This document shows positions 4,941 through 5,224 of a stretch of DNA of 5,224 bases, piece by piece (position 1 is the first letter of the stretch; the number at the start of each line of letters is the position of its first letter). Origin of the DNA: CAZEPT01 sp964514225 (GTDB lineage Bacteria > Patescibacteriota > Minisyncoccia > Phycocordibacterales > UBA9973). The DNA lies in the NCBI GenBank assembly GCA_964514225.1, contig CAZEPT010000042.1, positions 1 to 5,224 on the forward strand, read 5' to 3'. The notes under the pieces were generated by a model, which worked only from the letters and a program-made list of their open reading frames with translations, was not told where the DNA came from and made no database searches. The translations under genes were made by a program, and so were the position numbers.

Positions 4941-4999
4941 AATTTAAGGTGATTTTTATGTCCATATTTTACCTACAGGCACAAAAATAACCTTAAATT
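4941..4999 (-). promoter_or_regulatory. Inverted repeat in the leader of the 207-residue gene
   Basis: AATTTAAGGT (4941-4950) pairs perfectly with ACCTTAAATT (4990-4999). After a mismatch, ATTTTT (4952-4957) pairs with AAAAAT (4983-4988), and TGTC/GGCA-type pairs (4959-4962 with 4978-4981) continue it, leaving a 15-nt loop. The dyad fills most of the predicted 95-nt leader and ends 9 bp before the ATG. It could be an RNA hairpin that shields the start region or a DNA site for a dimeric regulator. Confidence 0.5.
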
Positions 5000-5033
5000 C
5001 AATGTAAAAGTACTTTTCTAACGTCTTTTTTAC

Positions 5034-5061
5034 ATTATAGCAAATACACAGGATTTGTCAA
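5034..5061 (-). promoter_or_regulatory. Strong sigma70-type promoter of the 207-residue gene
   Basis: On the minus strand there are a perfect -35 TTGACA (5061-5056), a 16-nt spacer and a perfect -10 TATAAT (5039-5034), preceded by TGC as an extended -10. This is the best promoter in the window, clearly stronger than the candidate ahead of the ribosomal operon. The predicted start near 5027 gives a leader of about 95 nt. Confidence 0.8.
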
Positions 5062-5080
5062 GTATCTACCTTAAAAAACC

Positions 5081-5224
5081 TCATATCCAAAGGATATTTG
5101 ACAGTACGCGGGAAAAGAATATAGTATAATCAAATAAAAACCCCGTAAGAGGTTTTTGACAGAATACAGTTTCGAAATACAGAAACACGTTGTCCTTGTT
5201 CCAGTCATTGTTGTCAAACGAGTT
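5081..5224 (-). CDS. Partial paralogue of the 207-residue protein (3' end only)
   Basis: The frame entering from the right edge encodes NSFDNNDWNKDNVFLYFE, matching HSFGNVDWGRDCVFLYFA at the end of the 207-residue protein. DNA at 5173-5223 matches 4322-4372 at 43 of 51 positions, including a perfect 17-nt run. Beyond FLYFE, where the neighbour stops after three more residues, this frame reads on for about 29 codons to a TGA at 5083-5081. That tail is encoded by a terminator-like hairpin and other apparently intergenic DNA, so it is probably not original. Stop loss or a frameshift near 5165-5172 is likely. The two genes lie head to tail on the same strand. Function unknown. Confidence 0.65.
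   Translation of the reverse strand, partial: NSFDNNDWNKDNVFLYFETVFCQKPLTGFLFDYTIFFSRVLSNILWI
5083..5097. promoter_or_regulatory. Short perfect dyad between two promoter-like sequences
   Basis: ATATCC (5083-5088) and GGATAT (5092-5097) form a perfect dyad around AAA. It lies between the minus-strand promoter at 5034-5061 and the plus-strand promoter-like sequence at 5098-5125, directly touching the latter's -35. It could be an operator for a dimeric regulator; no such regulator is in the window. Confidence 0.25.
5098..5125 (+). promoter_or_regulatory. Promoter-like sequence pointing antisense into the partial paralogue
   Basis: On the plus strand, TTGACA (5098-5103), a 16-nt spacer and TATAGT (5120-5125) form a fair promoter, with a perfect TATAAT overlapping at 5125-5130. 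Transcription would run at once into the hairpin at 5136-5157 and then antisense to the paralogue. It may be a chance match in A/T-rich DNA. Confidence 0.25.
5136..5157 (-). terminator. Terminator-like hairpin after the partial paralogue
   Basis: AAAAACC (5136-5142) pairs with GGTTTTT (5151-5157), with one further C-G pair past a mismatch. On the minus strand it ends GGGGTTTTTATTTG, the normal terminator form. It lies 16 bp past the end of the homology with the 207-residue gene, supporting an original gene end near 5165, although the present reading frame continues through it. Confidence 0.55.

Overview
The window is a compact block of ribosomal protein genes, all on the minus strand, from a bacterium that is most likely a member of the Candidate Phyla Radiation (Patescibacteria, probably a Parcubacteria-type lineage). 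This placement is an inference. It rests on the short, divergent ribosomal proteins, lysine/alanine tails on some of them, scarce Shine-Dalgarno sequences, very tight gene packing, and a neighbouring hypothetical protein whose C-terminus resembles a much-duplicated family I remember from Parcubacteria genomes. TGG is the only tryptophan codon read and TAA, TAG and TGA all act as stops, so nothing points to a reassigned code.

Layout, reading the window from right to left (5' to 3' for the genes): a partial gene (5081-5224) is the 3' end of a paralogue of the next gene. A strong promoter (5034-5061) and a leader with a large dyad precede an unrecognised 207-residue protein gene (4308-4931), which ends at an intrinsic terminator (4250-4283). 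A gene-poor stretch of about 490 bp (3818-4307) follows. It holds a 129-nt hairpin-forming element (4090-4218), a 23-codon plus-strand ORF with a good Shine-Dalgarno that runs into the hairpin, a candidate promoter facing rpsS, and a terminator-like hairpin just ahead of rpsS. Next comes the operon rpsS-rplV-rpsC-rplP-rpmC-rpsQ-rplN-rplX-rplE (3817 down to 344), with gaps of only 1-13 nt. An intrinsic terminator (259-288) closes it. A separate promoter (226-255) then starts another unrecognised gene that leaves the window (1-193).

The nine ribosomal genes are the middle of the classical S10-spc gene order. The usual neighbours are absent on both sides: no rplB before rpsS and no rpsN/rpsH/rplF after rplE. 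Promoter-like and terminator-like signals sit at both breaks, so this looks like a self-contained transcription unit. Four of its eight internal genes carry the same AGAGTTA motif 3-6 nt before the start codon in place of a canonical ribosome binding site.

The least explained parts are the 3818-4307 interval and the duplicated hypothetical genes on the right. No known defence, CRISPR or complete mobile element was found.
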